Origin: Streptomyces fodineus
Lineage (GTDB): Bacteria; Actinomycetota; Actinomycetes; Streptomycetales; Streptomycetaceae
Assembly: GCF_001735805.1 (NCBI RefSeq)
Contig: NZ_CP017248.1
Location: forward strand, 620,001 to 684,000
DNA: 64,000 nt
Reading direction: 5' to 3'
The stretch's first letter is position 1. Every line of letters starts with the position of its first letter. A program made the position numbers and the translations under genes. Shown here in pieces: positions 26,772-35,811 of the stretch. Under the pieces are notes generated by a model. That model was not told where the DNA came from. It saw only the letters and a list, made by a program, of their open reading frames with translations, and searched no databases.

Positions 26772-27338
26772 TCAGCGCTGGCTCGCGGGACTGCCCGGCA
26801 GCGGGGACCGGCTGCCCTTGCACGAGTAGACGATCTCCACGGCCCCGCCCGGCAGGGCGCGCTCGCTGTGGAAGGTGAGCCCGAGGGACGGGTCGAGCGC
26901 GGGAGTCAGCCGCATACCGCCGCCGAACAGCAGCGGCACGACGACCAGCTCCAGCGTGTCGAGGGCGCCGAGGGCGTGGAACGTCTGGATGGTGCGCGGT
27001 CCTCCCACGAGGTGGACGTCACCTCCCCGGTTGGCCGCGCGGATCATCTCCAGCAGCCGCGCCGGATCACCGTCGGTGACGACGTGGTCAGGGGTGCCGG
27101 CCGGGCGACGGGAAGCGAGCACGAACACATCGAGGTCCGGCCACGGCCACCGGTCGTTGGTCAGCGCGGGCTCGAAGGTGGTACGGCCCATCACCGCCGC
27201 CTCGCATCCTTCGAGGACCTCCCGGATGCCGTGGCTCTGGCCGGACACGAAGGCCGGGTCGGCCGTATGCGCGGGCCACCCGGTCGGCGTGGTCACATGA
27301 CCGTCGACGCTCATACCCACGCGGGCTCGGATCCTCAT
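26772..27338 (-). CDS. Dihydrofolate reductase / RibD C-terminal family protein
   Basis: A 188-residue member of the RibD_C (DHFR-like) superfamily. VGMSVDGHVTTPTGWP near residue 7 and AAVMGRTTFEPAL near 50 are the family's NADPH-fold signatures. VHLVGGPRTIQTFHALGALDTLELVVVPLLFGGGMRL (about 110-147) is the conserved core. It is an NADPH reductase of unknown substrate and is unlikely to be the housekeeping folate or riboflavin enzyme. ATG 27338 has GGGAG upstream; the frame extends further without a better start. The neighbours are the convergent SDR gene and the alpha/beta hydrolase gene on the same strand. Confidence 0.85.
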   Translation of the reverse strand: MRIRARVGMSVDGHVTTPTGWPAHTADPAFVSGQSHGIREVLEGCEAAVMGRTTFEPALTNDRWPWPDLDVFVLASRRPAGTPDHVVTDGDPARLLEMIRAANRGGDVHLVGGPRTIQTFHALGALDTLELVVVPLLFGGGMRLTPALDPSLGLTFHSERALPGGAVEIVYSCKGSRSPLPGSPASQR

Positions 27339-27501
27339 GTCGTCTCCCGTTCGGTTCGTCCGTGCGAGGCGGGTCTCGCCTCCATCCAAGCGTCGAACGG
27401 GACGCGCGCACCTCGACACACCGCCGGGAAGAACTTCCGAGCCCTCGACGACCCGCCCGTACGTCAACTACGCCGTCCGCGTCCCCGGCACCGACCGGAG
27501 T

Positions 27502-28350
27502 TCAGCCCTCTCCGGGCACGGGGTTGTCCTTGACGAACCGGCGGATCTCCTCCGTGAGTGCCGCCGGGTTGTCCAGCTGGACCAGGGTGCGGGCGTCGGG
27601 GATCTCCACATAGCGAGCGCTGGGGAGCAGTTCGGCCAGGCGGCGGCCCGTCGCGGGCGGCATCATGCGGTCCTCCGCGCCCCAGGCGACCAGTGCCGGG
27701 CGGGTGAAGCCCGGGAGGTTCCGGGATGCTTCCAGGTAGCAGTCCTTCCGGGTCGTACGAAGGAACTTGGCGAAGTCGCGGCGGATGTGACGGCTCGACA
27801 GGAGCGGGCCGTACCAGCGGGCGATGAGTTCCGTCGGCAGCCGATGCTTCGCCATTCCGCCGAGCGAGGTCTGCATGCGGGCGAGGAAGGGAAAGCGGAA
27901 GGACTGCAGGAGCAGGAAGACGCCGCCGGGGACCCTGGTCGCCGCGTACAGGATCCTGCCCTGGATGCCGGGCGGATAGTTGTCCAGGGCCTCGCAGGAG
28001 GTCAGGACGAGCCGGGCGATGCGTTCGTCGCGTACGCCGACCAGGAGTTGGGCCGTGCCGGTGTCGTTCTGGACGAGGGTGACGTCCCGCAGGTCGAGGC
28101 GGTCCATGAACTCGGCCAGCAGGCGGGCGATGCCGTGCGCGGAGAGGTCCGCGTCCGGCCGCATGGGGCGCCGGTGGCTGCCGAGGGGCAGGACGGGGAC
28201 CAGGACGCGGAAGCCGGGACGGAGGGCGGAGACGACGCCGGCCCAGACCGATTCGTCGAAGCCCAGGCCGTGGGCGAGGACCATGACGGGACCGTCGCCG
28301 CCGGTGTCCTGGTAGTCGATGGTTCCCGCACTCAGCTCGATCTCCGGCAT
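27502..28350 (-). CDS. Alpha/beta hydrolase
   Basis: A 282-residue alpha/beta-hydrolase fold protein. VMVLAHGLGFDESVW (about 22-36) is the oxyanion strand. The nucleophile-elbow position reads VTLVQNDTGTAQLLVG (about 95), so the elbow holds Asp (N-D-T-G) rather than Ser, as in haloalkane dehalogenase-like members. WGAEDRMMP (about 225) supplies the acid, and the late His is not obvious: the usual G-H reads DARTLVQLDNP, with Thr or Leu where His would be. Activity is therefore uncertain. ATG 28350 has GGAGG 8 bases upstream. It is divergent from the TetR gene at 28465, its likely repressor. Confidence 0.8.
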   Translation of the reverse strand: MPEIELSAGTIDYQDTGGDGPVMVLAHGLGFDESVWAGVVSALRPGFRVLVPVLPLGSHRRPMRPDADLSAHGIARLLAEFMDRLDLRDVTLVQNDTGTAQLLVGVRDERIARLVLTSCEALDNYPPGIQGRILYAATRVPGGVFLLLQSFRFPFLARMQTSLGGMAKHRLPTELIARWYGPLLSSRHIRRDFAKFLRTTRKDCYLEASRNLPGFTRPALVAWGAEDRMMPPATGRRLAELLPSARYVEIPDARTLVQLDNPAALTEEIRRFVKDNPVPGEG

Positions 28351-28394
28351 GCCCGTGCCTCCGACCCCGGTTGGCTGCCACAACTGTCTCTGGA

Positions 28395-28406
28395 TAGATC
28401 GTTCTA
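28395..28406. promoter_or_regulatory. Probable TetR site between hydrolase and TetR genes
   Basis: TAGA-TCGT-TCTA (28395-28406) is a short inverted repeat between the divergent starts, flanked by a looser CTGTC/GACAG pair (28384-28388, 28409-28413). It is a candidate operator for the TetR protein encoded from 28465. Confidence 0.4.
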
Positions 28407-28464
28407 GTGACAGAATAGGCGCCGATCGCCCTTGGGCAACAGCGGCTTCCCGGAGGTGCCACCC

Positions 28465-29064
28465 GTGAGCGACGGCAAGGCCATCAGCACGCACGAGACC
28501 CGGCAACGCATCGTGAACGCCGGCACCGAGCTGTTCCGGCGTTCGGGCTACACCGGCACCGGGATGAAGCAGATCGCCGAGGTCGCGGCAGCGCCCTTCG
28601 GCTCGATCTACCACTTCTTCCCCGGTGGGAAGGCCCAGTTGGGCGAGGAGGTGATCCGCACCTCGGGCGCCGTCTACCTGGGGCTCATCACCACTTTGAT
28701 GACGCCGTACGAGGACCGGGTGGCGGCCACCGCCGACGCCTTCGCCGCCGCGGCCGGCACCCTCGCCGAGCTGGACTTCGCCGACCCGTGTCCCATCGCG
28801 ACGGTCGCCATGGAGGTCGCGAGCACCAACGAGACGCTGCGGCAGGCCACTTCGGAGGTCTTCGCGAGCTGGATCGACCACCTCGCCGCCTACTACGCCC
28901 AGGGCGGCATCCCCGAGCCCACCGCCCGGGAGACGGCGAGCTCGGTCATCGCCCTGCTGGAGGGTGCCTTCATGCTGGGCCGGGCCGCGCGCAGCACCGA
29001 ACCGGTACGGGCCGCGGGGACGGCGGCAGCGGCGATCGTACGAGCGGCGCTGGCCGGGCCGTGA
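28465..29064 (+). CDS. TetR-family regulator
   Basis: A 199-residue TetR protein of the YcdC/LmrA-like type. The HTH spans about residues 9-58 (ETRQRIVNAGTELFRRSGYTGTGMKQIAEVAAAPFGSIYHFFPGGKAQL), with the typical SIYHFFPGGK recognition-helix end. A TetR_C-like helical domain contains CPIATVAMEVASTNETLR. GTG 28465 is used because GGAGG lies 8 bases before it. The neighbouring divergent alpha/beta hydrolase is the probable target. The stop is 13 bases from the convergent DinB-like gene. Confidence 0.88.
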   Translation: MSDGKAISTHETRQRIVNAGTELFRRSGYTGTGMKQIAEVAAAPFGSIYHFFPGGKAQLGEEVIRTSGAVYLGLITTLMTPYEDRVAATADAFAAAAGTLAELDFADPCPIATVAMEVASTNETLRQATSEVFASWIDHLAAYYAQGGIPEPTARETASSVIALLEGAFMLGRAARSTEPVRAAGTAAAAIVRAALAGP

Positions 29065-29077
29065 GCCGGCGTGGCCG

Positions 29078-29704
29078 TCAGCTCCGCCGGCTCGCGCGGT
29101 AGAGGTCGCGGAGCAGGGCGATCTCGGCTCCGTGGTGCAGTACTTCCTGGTTGACCCACCACACGATGTCCAGGAAGGGTTCCGCGGCGTCGCTGCCGTA
29201 GGGGTAGGCGCAGTACCCGACCGTGTCCAGTGCCGTGTCGTCGGCGCTCAGCAGCGCCTGCCGCCAGGCGGCGACACCCGTCCCGAGCGCCGCGATCGCA
29301 CCGGCGGCATCGCCGCTGACGGGGTGGTTCTCCCGGGTCGCCGAGCGGCTGCCGGCGGTGTGGTCGGCGCGCAGGGACAGCATCTCGGTGAGGTGGCTCA
29401 GGCGCCAGGCGAGGGTCGTGACGGGCGGTGGCCAGGGGTGCGGATACGACGCCGCGTCCCTCCCCCACGGGCCTGCCCCTGCCAGGACGGTCGCCCGCGG
29501 TCCCGGCCCGTCCACGCGTCGTCTGACCGTCCAGCAGCCGGGCACCGGTTCCCACAGGTACTCGTCGTCGGTCAGCGGCTCGACCTTGGTGTCCGCGCCG
29601 TCGCCGCTGTCCATGACGGGCCCGGTCAGCCGGCGCAGCAGGCGCTCGGACGCGAAGTCGAACTGGTCCAGCAGCGGAAGGAGCCGGGGTGGTGCTGTCG
29701 TCAT
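29078..29704 (-). CDS. DinB-like family protein
   Basis: A 208-residue protein of the DinB/YfiT-like four-helix metalloenzyme superfamily. Histidines in WRLSHLTEMLS (about 105) and QEVLHHGAEIALLRDLY (about 190-205) match the usual metal triad spacing, and WEPVPGCWTVRRR (about 50) is the conserved segment after helix 1. Such proteins often use mycothiol or bacillithiol to handle electrophiles. ATG 29704 follows AGGAG with 7-base spacing. A 20-base tandem duplication lies in its leader (29712-29751), which may affect expression. Confidence 0.75.
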   Translation of the reverse strand: MTTAPPRLLPLLDQFDFASERLLRRLTGPVMDSGDGADTKVEPLTDDEYLWEPVPGCWTVRRRVDGPGPRATVLAGAGPWGRDAASYPHPWPPPVTTLAWRLSHLTEMLSLRADHTAGSRSATRENHPVSGDAAGAIAALGTGVAAWRQALLSADDTALDTVGYCAYPYGSDAAEPFLDIVWWVNQEVLHHGAEIALLRDLYRASRRS

Positions 29705-29711
29705 CGGACGC

Positions 29712-29757
29712 TCCTGGGTGGAAGGGGCCGGTCCTGGGTGGAAGGGGCCGGTCCTGG
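29712..29757. repeat. 20-bp tandem duplication before the DinB-like gene
   Basis: The 20-base unit beginning TCCTGGGTGG at 29712 is repeated exactly from 29732 and begins a third time (TCCTGG, 29752-29757). It sits in the 5' leader or promoter of the DinB-like gene, and part of it includes that gene's Shine-Dalgarno side. It probably arose by replication slippage. Confidence 0.85.
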
Positions 29758-30199
29758 CGAGCCGGCCGGCGCCCCGGAAGGGGCGGAGTTCTGCCGGCCG
29801 GCCAGCCTGGCATGACCACCCCCGGCCCCGCGCCCGCTTTTCCGGCGGGCCCGCGCACCGTTCGACACGCCGCGGCTTCTCGAACCCCCGCACATCGCCG
29901 GAGATCGCCGAGCCGCCGCCGTCGCCCTGCGTGCCGGTGCTGGAGGATCCCTTCGGCGGCTGGCCGCGGGCCGCGTACCGGTCGGTCGCCGCCACCAGCA
30001 CCTCCGCCACACCCGGCGCCCGCTATCGGGGTTGCTTGCGTCCCGCACAGCCCCGGTCCTCGTCCAATCTGTCGCGGAAGTGCCCCGGAATTGTCCGTGA
30101 TCGGTAACAGATGGATCCTGGGCTCAACCCCGGCCGTCCTGACAGGTGCACGGAATACGCGTGCACAACACCACAGGGACGCACGGAACGGGGCGGGGC
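29758..30199. other. Region without a convincing gene
   Basis: About 440 bases between the DinB-like leader and the CE4 gene. The minus frame of the DinB-like gene stays open back to about 30010 and begins MAEVLVAATDRYAARGQPPK, but has no recognised domain and no separate stop, so I treat it as non-coding or decayed. The promoter of the CE4 gene must lie in its last 150 bases. No clear repeat or operator was found there. Confidence 0.5.
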
Positions 30200-30973
30200 A
30201 TGGCGCGGCATGGCGGGCGGGGATGGCACGGCCGGGTGATCGCGGCGGCGGTCGGGGTCACGGCGGTTGCGGCCGCCACGTCGGTATGGACCGCGCAGGC
30301 CGGCCAGCCCGGCGGCGGTCCGGCCGCGCCGGGCGTCTCGGCCCGGCCCACCGCGCCGAAGGCGGCACCCGTGTCCGCCGACATCGCCCACGCCTCGGAC
30401 GGCGGCGCGCACGCGGTCAACATCACCATCGACGACGGCCCGGACCCGGTCTGGACCCCGCAGGTGCTCCAAGTGCTGCGGGAGAACGGTGTGAAGGCGA
30501 CGTTCTGCATGATCGGCCCGCTGGCCCAGGCGCATCCGGAGCTGGTCCGCCAGGTGGTGGCGGCCGGGCACCGGTTGTGCGACCACACCGTGTCGCACGA
30601 CACCACGATGGACAAGAAGTCCGAGGCCTACCAGTCGCAGCAGATCGTGCAGGCCGAGCAGCAGATCACCAAGGCGTCCGGCGGTGTCCGGCCGATGTAC
30701 TACCGGGCCCCGGGCGGCGCCTTCACCCCGTACAGCCGGCACCTGGCGGCCGGGGACGGGATGCGTCCGCTGGGCTGGAACGTGGACTCCAAGGACTTCG
30801 AGCGGCCGGGCAGCGCCGCCATCGTCTCCACCGTCAAGCGCGAGCTGACCAACGGCCCGACGATCCTCTTCCACGACGCGGGCGGCGACCGCTCACAGAC
30901 CGTGGCCGCGCTGCGCACCCTGCTGCCGTGGCTGAAGCAGCAGGGCTACTCCTTCGGTTTCCCGGTGCGCTGA
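30200..30973 (+). CDS. Secreted CE4 polysaccharide deacetylase
   Basis: A 257-residue exported NodB-domain enzyme. MARHGGRGWHGRVIAAAVG begins a Sec signal ending near AQA. The five CE4 motifs are present: ITIDDGPDP (Asp base and metal Asp), HTVSHDT (two metal His), RAPGG, VDSKDF and ILFHDAGG (catalytic His). It should remove N-acetyl groups from peptidoglycan, chitin or xylan at the cell surface. The frame opens at GTG 30146, but ATG 30200 gives a better signal peptide and a purine-rich leader; 30146 remains possible. It is a single gene, upstream of efeO. Confidence 0.88.
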   Translation: MARHGGRGWHGRVIAAAVGVTAVAAATSVWTAQAGQPGGGPAAPGVSARPTAPKAAPVSADIAHASDGGAHAVNITIDDGPDPVWTPQVLQVLRENGVKATFCMIGPLAQAHPELVRQVVAAGHRLCDHTVSHDTTMDKKSEAYQSQQIVQAEQQITKASGGVRPMYYRAPGGAFTPYSRHLAAGDGMRPLGWNVDSKDFERPGSAAIVSTVKRELTNGPTILFHDAGGDRSQTVAALRTLLPWLKQQGYSFGFPVR

Positions 30974-31118
30974 ACCGACCGCCGCGGCGGCGGTCGTCCG
31001 CCACGTGCCGGTGAACCCCGGGGGAATTCTTGGTCATCCATGCCTGGGGACGTACGTTCGTATCCGGAGGGCCGCCTACCATGAAGCCCCTGCGTACGTC
31101 GTCCCGGAAAGGCTCGCC

Positions 31119-32327
31119 ATGCCGTTGCCTCGCCTCGGCACGCGGTCCGTTCGGCTGCGGACGGCCCCCGCCGTGTTCGTCGTCCTCGCCGTGGCCCTCT
31201 CGGGCACGATGCTGGCCGTCTCGCTGGGCGGCCAGCGGCACGGCAGGACGGCCGGCGCCCCGTCGGGGCGCATCGTCGTCGACGTGTCGGGGAGCCGCTG
31301 CGGCCGCGGCTGGACCCGCCCCGAGCCCGGGGTGCGCACCTTCGACCTGCACAACTCCTCCGACGGCGCCGCCGAGGTCTACCTGGAGGACCCCGGAAGC
31401 CAGGTGGTGTACGGCGAGGTGGAGGGCATCGGGCCCGGTACGACACGGCAGTTGACGGTACGGCTCGGCAAGGGGACGTACGCCTTCAAGTGCGTGCCCG
31501 ACGACGCCGACGCCGTCACCGGGCCCAGCGTGCGCATCACCGGCGGGCAGCGCGGACCGGGCGCCGCACCGGTGTCGGAGCACGATCTGATCCCGCCCTC
31601 CCTCGCCTACCAGAAGTGGGTCGGCGGCGGCCTCGACGACGTCGTCCGGCTGACGGTGAAGCTGAAGGACGCGATCGACCGGGGTGACCTCGCGGCCGCC
31701 CGGTCGGCCTGGCTGCCGGCGCATCTGCAGTACGAGCGGCTGGGGGCGGCGTACGACGCCTTCGGGGACGCCGACGCGGCGGTCAACGGTACGGACGCCG
31801 GGCTGCAAGGCGGGATGCACGACAAGGACTTCGCCGGGTTCCACCGTATCGAGTACGGGCTGTGGCACGGTGAGCCGGCCGACGGGCTGCGCGCCCCGGC
31901 GGCGGCGCTGGTGAAGGCGGTGACCGGGCTGCGGGACAGCTGGTCGCAGACCCGGATGGACCCCGCCCAGCTGGGTCTGCGCGCGCACGAGATCCTGGAG
32001 AACACCGTGCAGTTCGAGCTGACCGGCCGCACCGACTACGGCAGCGGCAGCAACCTCGCCACCGCCCGCGCCAATCTGGACGGCACCCGCGAGGTGCTGT
32101 CCCGGCTCAGGCCCCTGCTGACGACGAGGTACGCCGGTCTGCCGGAGCTCCAGAAGGAGTTGGACCAGGCCCAGCACACCCTCGACGGGTTCCACCGCGG
32201 AGGTTCCTGGACCTCGCTGGACCGGCTGACCCGCACCGAGCGGGAGGACGTGAACGCGGTGCTCGGCGACCTGGTGGAACGGCTGGCGTCGGTGGCCACC
32301 CTGTGCGACCCCCGGAGGACCGTGTGA
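31119..32327 (+). CDS. efeO: EfeO iron-uptake protein (cupredoxin plus M75 domain)
   Basis: A 402-residue exported protein with one N-terminal hydrophobic segment ([16 protein letters not shown], about 18-33) that anchors it or acts as a signal. A cupredoxin-like EfeO_Cup domain (about 45-140, [16 protein letters not shown]...YAFKCVPDD) precedes the M75 (imelysin-like) domain (about 155-400) with its H-x-x-E motif in [10 protein letters not shown]. EfeO is thought to bind ferrous or ferric iron and pass it to a permease. ATG 31119 has GGAAAGG 6 bases upstream. It overlaps efeB by 4 bases (GTGA), so the two are translationally coupled. efeU is missing. Confidence 0.92.
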   Translation: MPLPRLGTRSVRLRTAPAVFVVLAVALSGTMLAVSLGGQRHGRTAGAPSGRIVVDVSGSRCGRGWTRPEPGVRTFDLHNSSDGAAEVYLEDPGSQVVYGEVEGIGPGTTRQLTVRLGKGTYAFKCVPDDADAVTGPSVRITGGQRGPGAAPVSEHDLIPPSLAYQKWVGGGLDDVVRLTVKLKDAIDRGDLAAARSAWLPAHLQYERLGAAYDAFGDADAAVNGTDAGLQGGMHDKDFAGFHRIEYGLWHGEPADGLRAPAAALVKAVTGLRDSWSQTRMDPAQLGLRAHEILENTVQFELTGRTDYGSGSNLATARANLDGTREVLSRLRPLLTTRYAGLPELQKELDQAQHTLDGFHRGGSWTSLDRLTRTEREDVNAVLGDLVERLASVATLCDPRRTV

Positions 32328-33646
32328 GCGACATCGACCGAACCGGGGCAACGGGCGGGCGTGACATGGGCCGGCCCGAGGGACTCGAACGGCCCGCGGG
32401 ACCGGGCCCGCGCGCCCTCGACCGCCCCGACGGCCTGGCCCGGCGCGGCTTTCTGCGCGGTGCCGCGCTGGCCGGTGCCGGGCTCGCCACGAGCGCCGCC
32501 GCGCCCGGTGCCCCGGCATCCGGCGCTGCGGCGGCCCGGTCGGCGGCCGTCGCCCCGTTCCACGGCGTCCACCAGGCCTCGGCGATCGCGGCCCCGCGCC
32601 GGACCTGTGTGTTCGCCTCCCTCGACGTGACCGCCGGCAGTCGTGCCGAACTCACCGATCTGCTGCGTACGTTGACAGACCGGGCCCGCTTGCTCACCTC
32701 CGGCGGCACGCCGTCCCCGGTGGGCATCACCGGCCCGCCCGCCGACTCGGGCGTCCTCGGCGACCAACTGCCCGCCGGGCAACTGGCCGTGACGGTCGGC
32801 GTCGGCGCCTCGCTCTTCGACGACCGGTTCGGGCTCGCCGCGCTCAAACCCCGGCGGCTGACCGCCATGCCCGCCTTCCCGGACGACGACCTCCAGACCG
32901 ACTGGTGCCACGGCGACCTCAGCCTCCAACTGCACGCCGACGAGCCGGACACCACCCTGCACGCGCTGCGTGACATCGCCCGGCACACCCGTGGCGCCGC
33001 ACAGGTCCGCTGGCGCCTGGACGGCTTCGCCAGCCCTCCCCGGCCCTCGGGCACGCCGCGCAATCTGATGGGGTTCAAGGACGGCACCGCGAACCCGGAC
33101 GCAGGCAGCGCCCGCGAGATGGACCGCCTGGTGTGGGTGGGCAAGGGCGCGGGCGAGCCGGACTGGGCGGTCGGCGGCAGCTACCAGGTCGTACGGCTGA
33201 TCCGGATGCTGGTGGAGTTCTGGGACCGGGTCTCGCTCAGCGAGCAGGAGCGGATGTTCGGCCGCGCCCGCTTCTCCGGCGCACCGCTGGACGGCGACCA
33301 CGAGCACGACACGCCGAAGTACGCCGACGACCCCAAGGGGGACGTCATCCCGCTGGACGCGCACATACGCCTCGCCAACCCGCGCACACCCGCCACCGCC
33401 GACCAGCGCCTGCTGCGCCGCGCCTACAACTACGACCGGGGCATGGACGCCAACGGCAACCTCGACATGGGCCTGCTGTTCTCCTGCTACCAGCAGGATG
33501 TGAAGCGGCAGTTCGAGACGGTGCAGCACCGGCTGGCGGGCGAGCCGCTGACGGACTACATCAGCCCGTTCGGCGGCGGTTACTTCTTCGCGCTGCCCGG
33601 CGTACGGGACGCCACCGACTGGTACGGGCGCGCCCTGTTCGGCTGA
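32324..33646 (+). CDS. efeB: EfeB Dyp-type haem peroxidase (Tat-exported)
   Basis: A 440-residue dye-decolourising peroxidase. A Tat signal ([19 protein letters not shown], about 30-50) is followed by the Dyp domain. The distal motif GFKDGTANP (about 248-256) carries the catalytic Asp, and the proximal His lies in the C-terminal half. The C-terminal sequence [30 protein letters not shown] is diagnostic of EfeB. It is proposed to oxidise ferrous iron or extract iron from haem outside the membrane. The GTG start at 32324 overlaps the efeO stop and has GGAGGA upstream. No efeU gene follows. Confidence 0.93.
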   Translation: MSDIDRTGATGGRDMGRPEGLERPAGPGPRALDRPDGLARRGFLRGAALAGAGLATSAAAPGAPASGAAAARSAAVAPFHGVHQASAIAAPRRTCVFASLDVTAGSRAELTDLLRTLTDRARLLTSGGTPSPVGITGPPADSGVLGDQLPAGQLAVTVGVGASLFDDRFGLAALKPRRLTAMPAFPDDDLQTDWCHGDLSLQLHADEPDTTLHALRDIARHTRGAAQVRWRLDGFASPPRPSGTPRNLMGFKDGTANPDAGSAREMDRLVWVGKGAGEPDWAVGGSYQVVRLIRMLVEFWDRVSLSEQERMFGRARFSGAPLDGDHEHDTPKYADDPKGDVIPLDAHIRLANPRTPATADQRLLRRAYNYDRGMDANGNLDMGLLFSCYQQDVKRQFETVQHRLAGEPLTDYISPFGGGYFFALPGVRDATDWYGRALFG

Positions 33647-33673
33647 ACCTGTCCGGACAACCGGGCGGCCCGA

Positions 33674-33696
33674 CGGGTCAACACACAGTCAAGTTT
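33674..33696 (+). promoter_or_regulatory. Candidate PhoP box of the phosphoesterase gene
   Basis: GTCAACA (33677-33683) and GTCAAGT (33688-33694) are direct repeats spaced exactly 11 bases, the unit length of Streptomyces PhoP boxes (consensus near GTTCACC). They lie about 130 bases before the phosphoesterase ATG, with TAACAT at 33702-33707 as a possible -10 element. The match is partial. Confidence 0.35.
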
Positions 33697-33822
33697 TGCC
33701 CTAACATCCCTGACTCGGTGTTCACTCGCACGCCATCATGGCTCCGCCGACGCGTTCTGCGACGGGCGCAGCATCCGTGCTCGTACACCGCACAGACGTT
33801 CTGTCCAAAGGGGTAGACCACC

Positions 33823-35652
33823 ATGGCCAGCAGAGGAAGACGAGCCGCGATCCGGAGCCTGGGCGCGCTCACCGGAGCCGCGGCGCTCACCGTGCTCGGG
33901 AGCAACGCGCCCGGCTGGGCGGCCGTGTCCGCGGGCCAGTCCTCGACCGCGACGCCGATCAAGCATGTTGTCGTGCTCTTCGACGAGAACATCTCCTTCG
34001 ACCACTACTTCGCCACGTACCCGAAGGCCGCCAACACCGACGGGACGAAGTTCACCGCGTCGAAGAACACCCCGAAGGACATCGACACCCTCGCGCACGC
34101 CGGGCTGCTGAAGAACAACCCGAACCAGTACGCGCCGAAGCGGCTGTCCTCGTCCCAGGCGATGACCTGCGACCAGAACCACAACTACGGCGCCGAGCAG
34201 CTTGCGTACAACGGCGGCAAGGCCGACCAGTTCGTGCAGAACACCGAGGTCGACAAGTGCAGCGGCGGCCTGTTCGGCGAGCCGGGCCTGGTCATGGACT
34301 ACTACGACGGCAACACCGTCACCGGGCTGTGGAACTACGCCCAGCACTACTCGCTGTCCGACCGCAGCTTCAGCTCGGTGTACGGCCCGTCCACGCCCGG
34401 CGCGCTGAACCTGATCTCCGGTCAGACGCACGGTGTGATCTCCATGGACCCGAGCACCGGCACGGAGAACCCGAAGCAGACGGCGACGCCCGACGCGTAC
34501 ACGGTGAAGTCCCCCGACGCCAAGGGCGTGGGCACGGTCATCAACGACCCCGACCCGGCCTTCGACGACTGCTCCGGCAAGGACCACACGAGCACCAACG
34601 CGCTGGCGTCGATGCAGGGCAAGAACGTCGGTGACCTGCTCAACGCCAGGAAGGTGAGCTGGGGCTGGTTCCAGGGCGGCTTCCGTCCGTCGACCGCGTG
34701 GAACGGCACTTCGGGCTCGTACGCCAAGTGCGACACCACGCACACCAACGTGGGCGGCGCGGCCGTGGCGGACTACAGCCCGCACCACAACCCGTTCTCG
34801 TACTACAAGTCGACGGCCAACCCGCACCACCTGGCCCCGAAGAGCGTGTCCGAGATCGGCCACAACGGTCAGGCCAACCACAACTACGACCTGACCGACT
34901 TCTCCGCCGCGCTGAAGGCGGGCAAGCTGCCGGCCGTCAGCTTCCTCAAGGCCGGTGAGTACCAGGACGGCCACGCCGGCTACTCCGACCCCACCGACGA
35001 GCAGCACTTCCTGATCAGCCAGATCAACGCGATCCAGAGCTCGCCGCAGTGGAAGTCCACTGCGATCGTGGTCGCCTACGACGACTCCGACGGCTGGTAC
35101 GACCACGCCTACGTCACGCCGAAGAACGGCTCGACGGACACGTCCCTCGGCTCCAACGGCAAGGCCACCGACAGCCCGGCCTGCCAGAACGGCCCGAGGG
35201 CGGCCGGGGGTTACGCCGACCGCTGCGGCCCCGGCACCCGCCAGCCGCTGCTCGTCATCTCGCCGTACAGCAAGGTGAACAAGGTCGACCACACCCTGAC
35301 GAACCAGGCGTCGATCACCCGCTTCATCGAGGACAACTGGAAGACGGGCCGCGTCGGCGACCACTCCTTCGACGCGACGGCCGGCTCCCTGTCGGGCATG
35401 TTCGACTTCCGGCACCCGAACAACAAGCAGGTGCTGCTGAACGCTGACGGCTCGGTCAAGCACGTCGGCCCGATCCAGCACGTCGCCCCGGTGTCCACGA
35501 GCATCACCCCGGGCCCGGCCATGCAGAACACGGCCGCGACGACGGACGCCTCCGGCTTCCCGGCCCTGCCGGTCGGCCTCGGCGTGGGCGCCCTGCTGGC
35601 CGCGGGTGCGACCGGCACGTACCTGACGCTGCGCCGCAGGCAGCAGGCCTGA
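33823..35652 (+). CDS. Secreted phospholipase C / acid phosphatase-type phosphoesterase
   Basis: A 609-residue exported member of the phosphoesterase (phospholipase C, PF04185) family. A signal peptide (LGALTGAAALTVLGSNAPGWA) is followed by IKHVVVLFDENISFDHYFATYP (about 45-66), the N-terminal metal-binding block, where the Glu/Asn of D-E-N-x-S-F-D-H-Y are conserved. Later blocks include VYGPSTPGALNLISGQTHG, AVSFLKAGEYQDGHAGYSDP and VVAYDDSDGWYDHAY, supplying further metal and catalytic residues. A C-terminal hydrophobic helix (LPVGLGVGALLAAGATGTYLTL) followed by RRRQQA anchors it. Substrates are phosphomonoesters or phospholipid head groups. A PhoP-like repeat upstream suggests phosphate-starvation control, and a strong terminator follows. 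Confidence 0.88.
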   Translation: MASRGRRAAIRSLGALTGAAALTVLGSNAPGWAAVSAGQSSTATPIKHVVVLFDENISFDHYFATYPKAANTDGTKFTASKNTPKDIDTLAHAGLLKNNPNQYAPKRLSSSQAMTCDQNHNYGAEQLAYNGGKADQFVQNTEVDKCSGGLFGEPGLVMDYYDGNTVTGLWNYAQHYSLSDRSFSSVYGPSTPGALNLISGQTHGVISMDPSTGTENPKQTATPDAYTVKSPDAKGVGTVINDPDPAFDDCSGKDHTSTNALASMQGKNVGDLLNARKVSWGWFQGGFRPSTAWNGTSGSYAKCDTTHTNVGGAAVADYSPHHNPFSYYKSTANPHHLAPKSVSEIGHNGQANHNYDLTDFSAALKAGKLPAVSFLKAGEYQDGHAGYSDPTDEQHFLISQINAIQSSPQWKSTAIVVAYDDSDGWYDHAYVTPKNGSTDTSLGSNGKATDSPACQNGPRAAGGYADRCGPGTRQPLLVISPYSKVNKVDHTLTNQASITRFIEDNWKTGRVGDHSFDATAGSLSGMFDFRHPNNKQVLLNADGSVKHVGPIQHVAPVSTSITPGPAMQNTAATTDASGFPALPVGLGVGALLAAGATGTYLTLRRRQQA

Positions 35653-35675
35653 TCCCGCGGTTCCGCACACAGTGA

Positions 35676-35704
35676 CGCGCCCCCGGTCGGTGACCGGGGG
35701 CGCG
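35676..35704. terminator. Strong hairpin terminator after the phosphoesterase gene
   Basis: A perfect 13-bp stem pairs CGCGCCCCCGGTC (35676-35688) with 35692-35704 across a GGT loop, 24 bases past the stop, followed by TTCTTG. It is the clearest terminator in the window. Confidence 0.85.
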
Positions 35705-35811
35705 TTCTTGTGGCCGCGCCGGTCCGTGCGCACCCTGATCGTCCGCTTCCCGCACCCCGGGGCATGACCAGCGGCGGGTGGCCGGCACCCCGCGCGGGAT
35801 GCTGGGATGGC

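Noticed and set aside
31005..31118. Iron box upstream of efeO
   Set aside because: No sequence close to the 19-base DmdR/IdeR consensus was seen.
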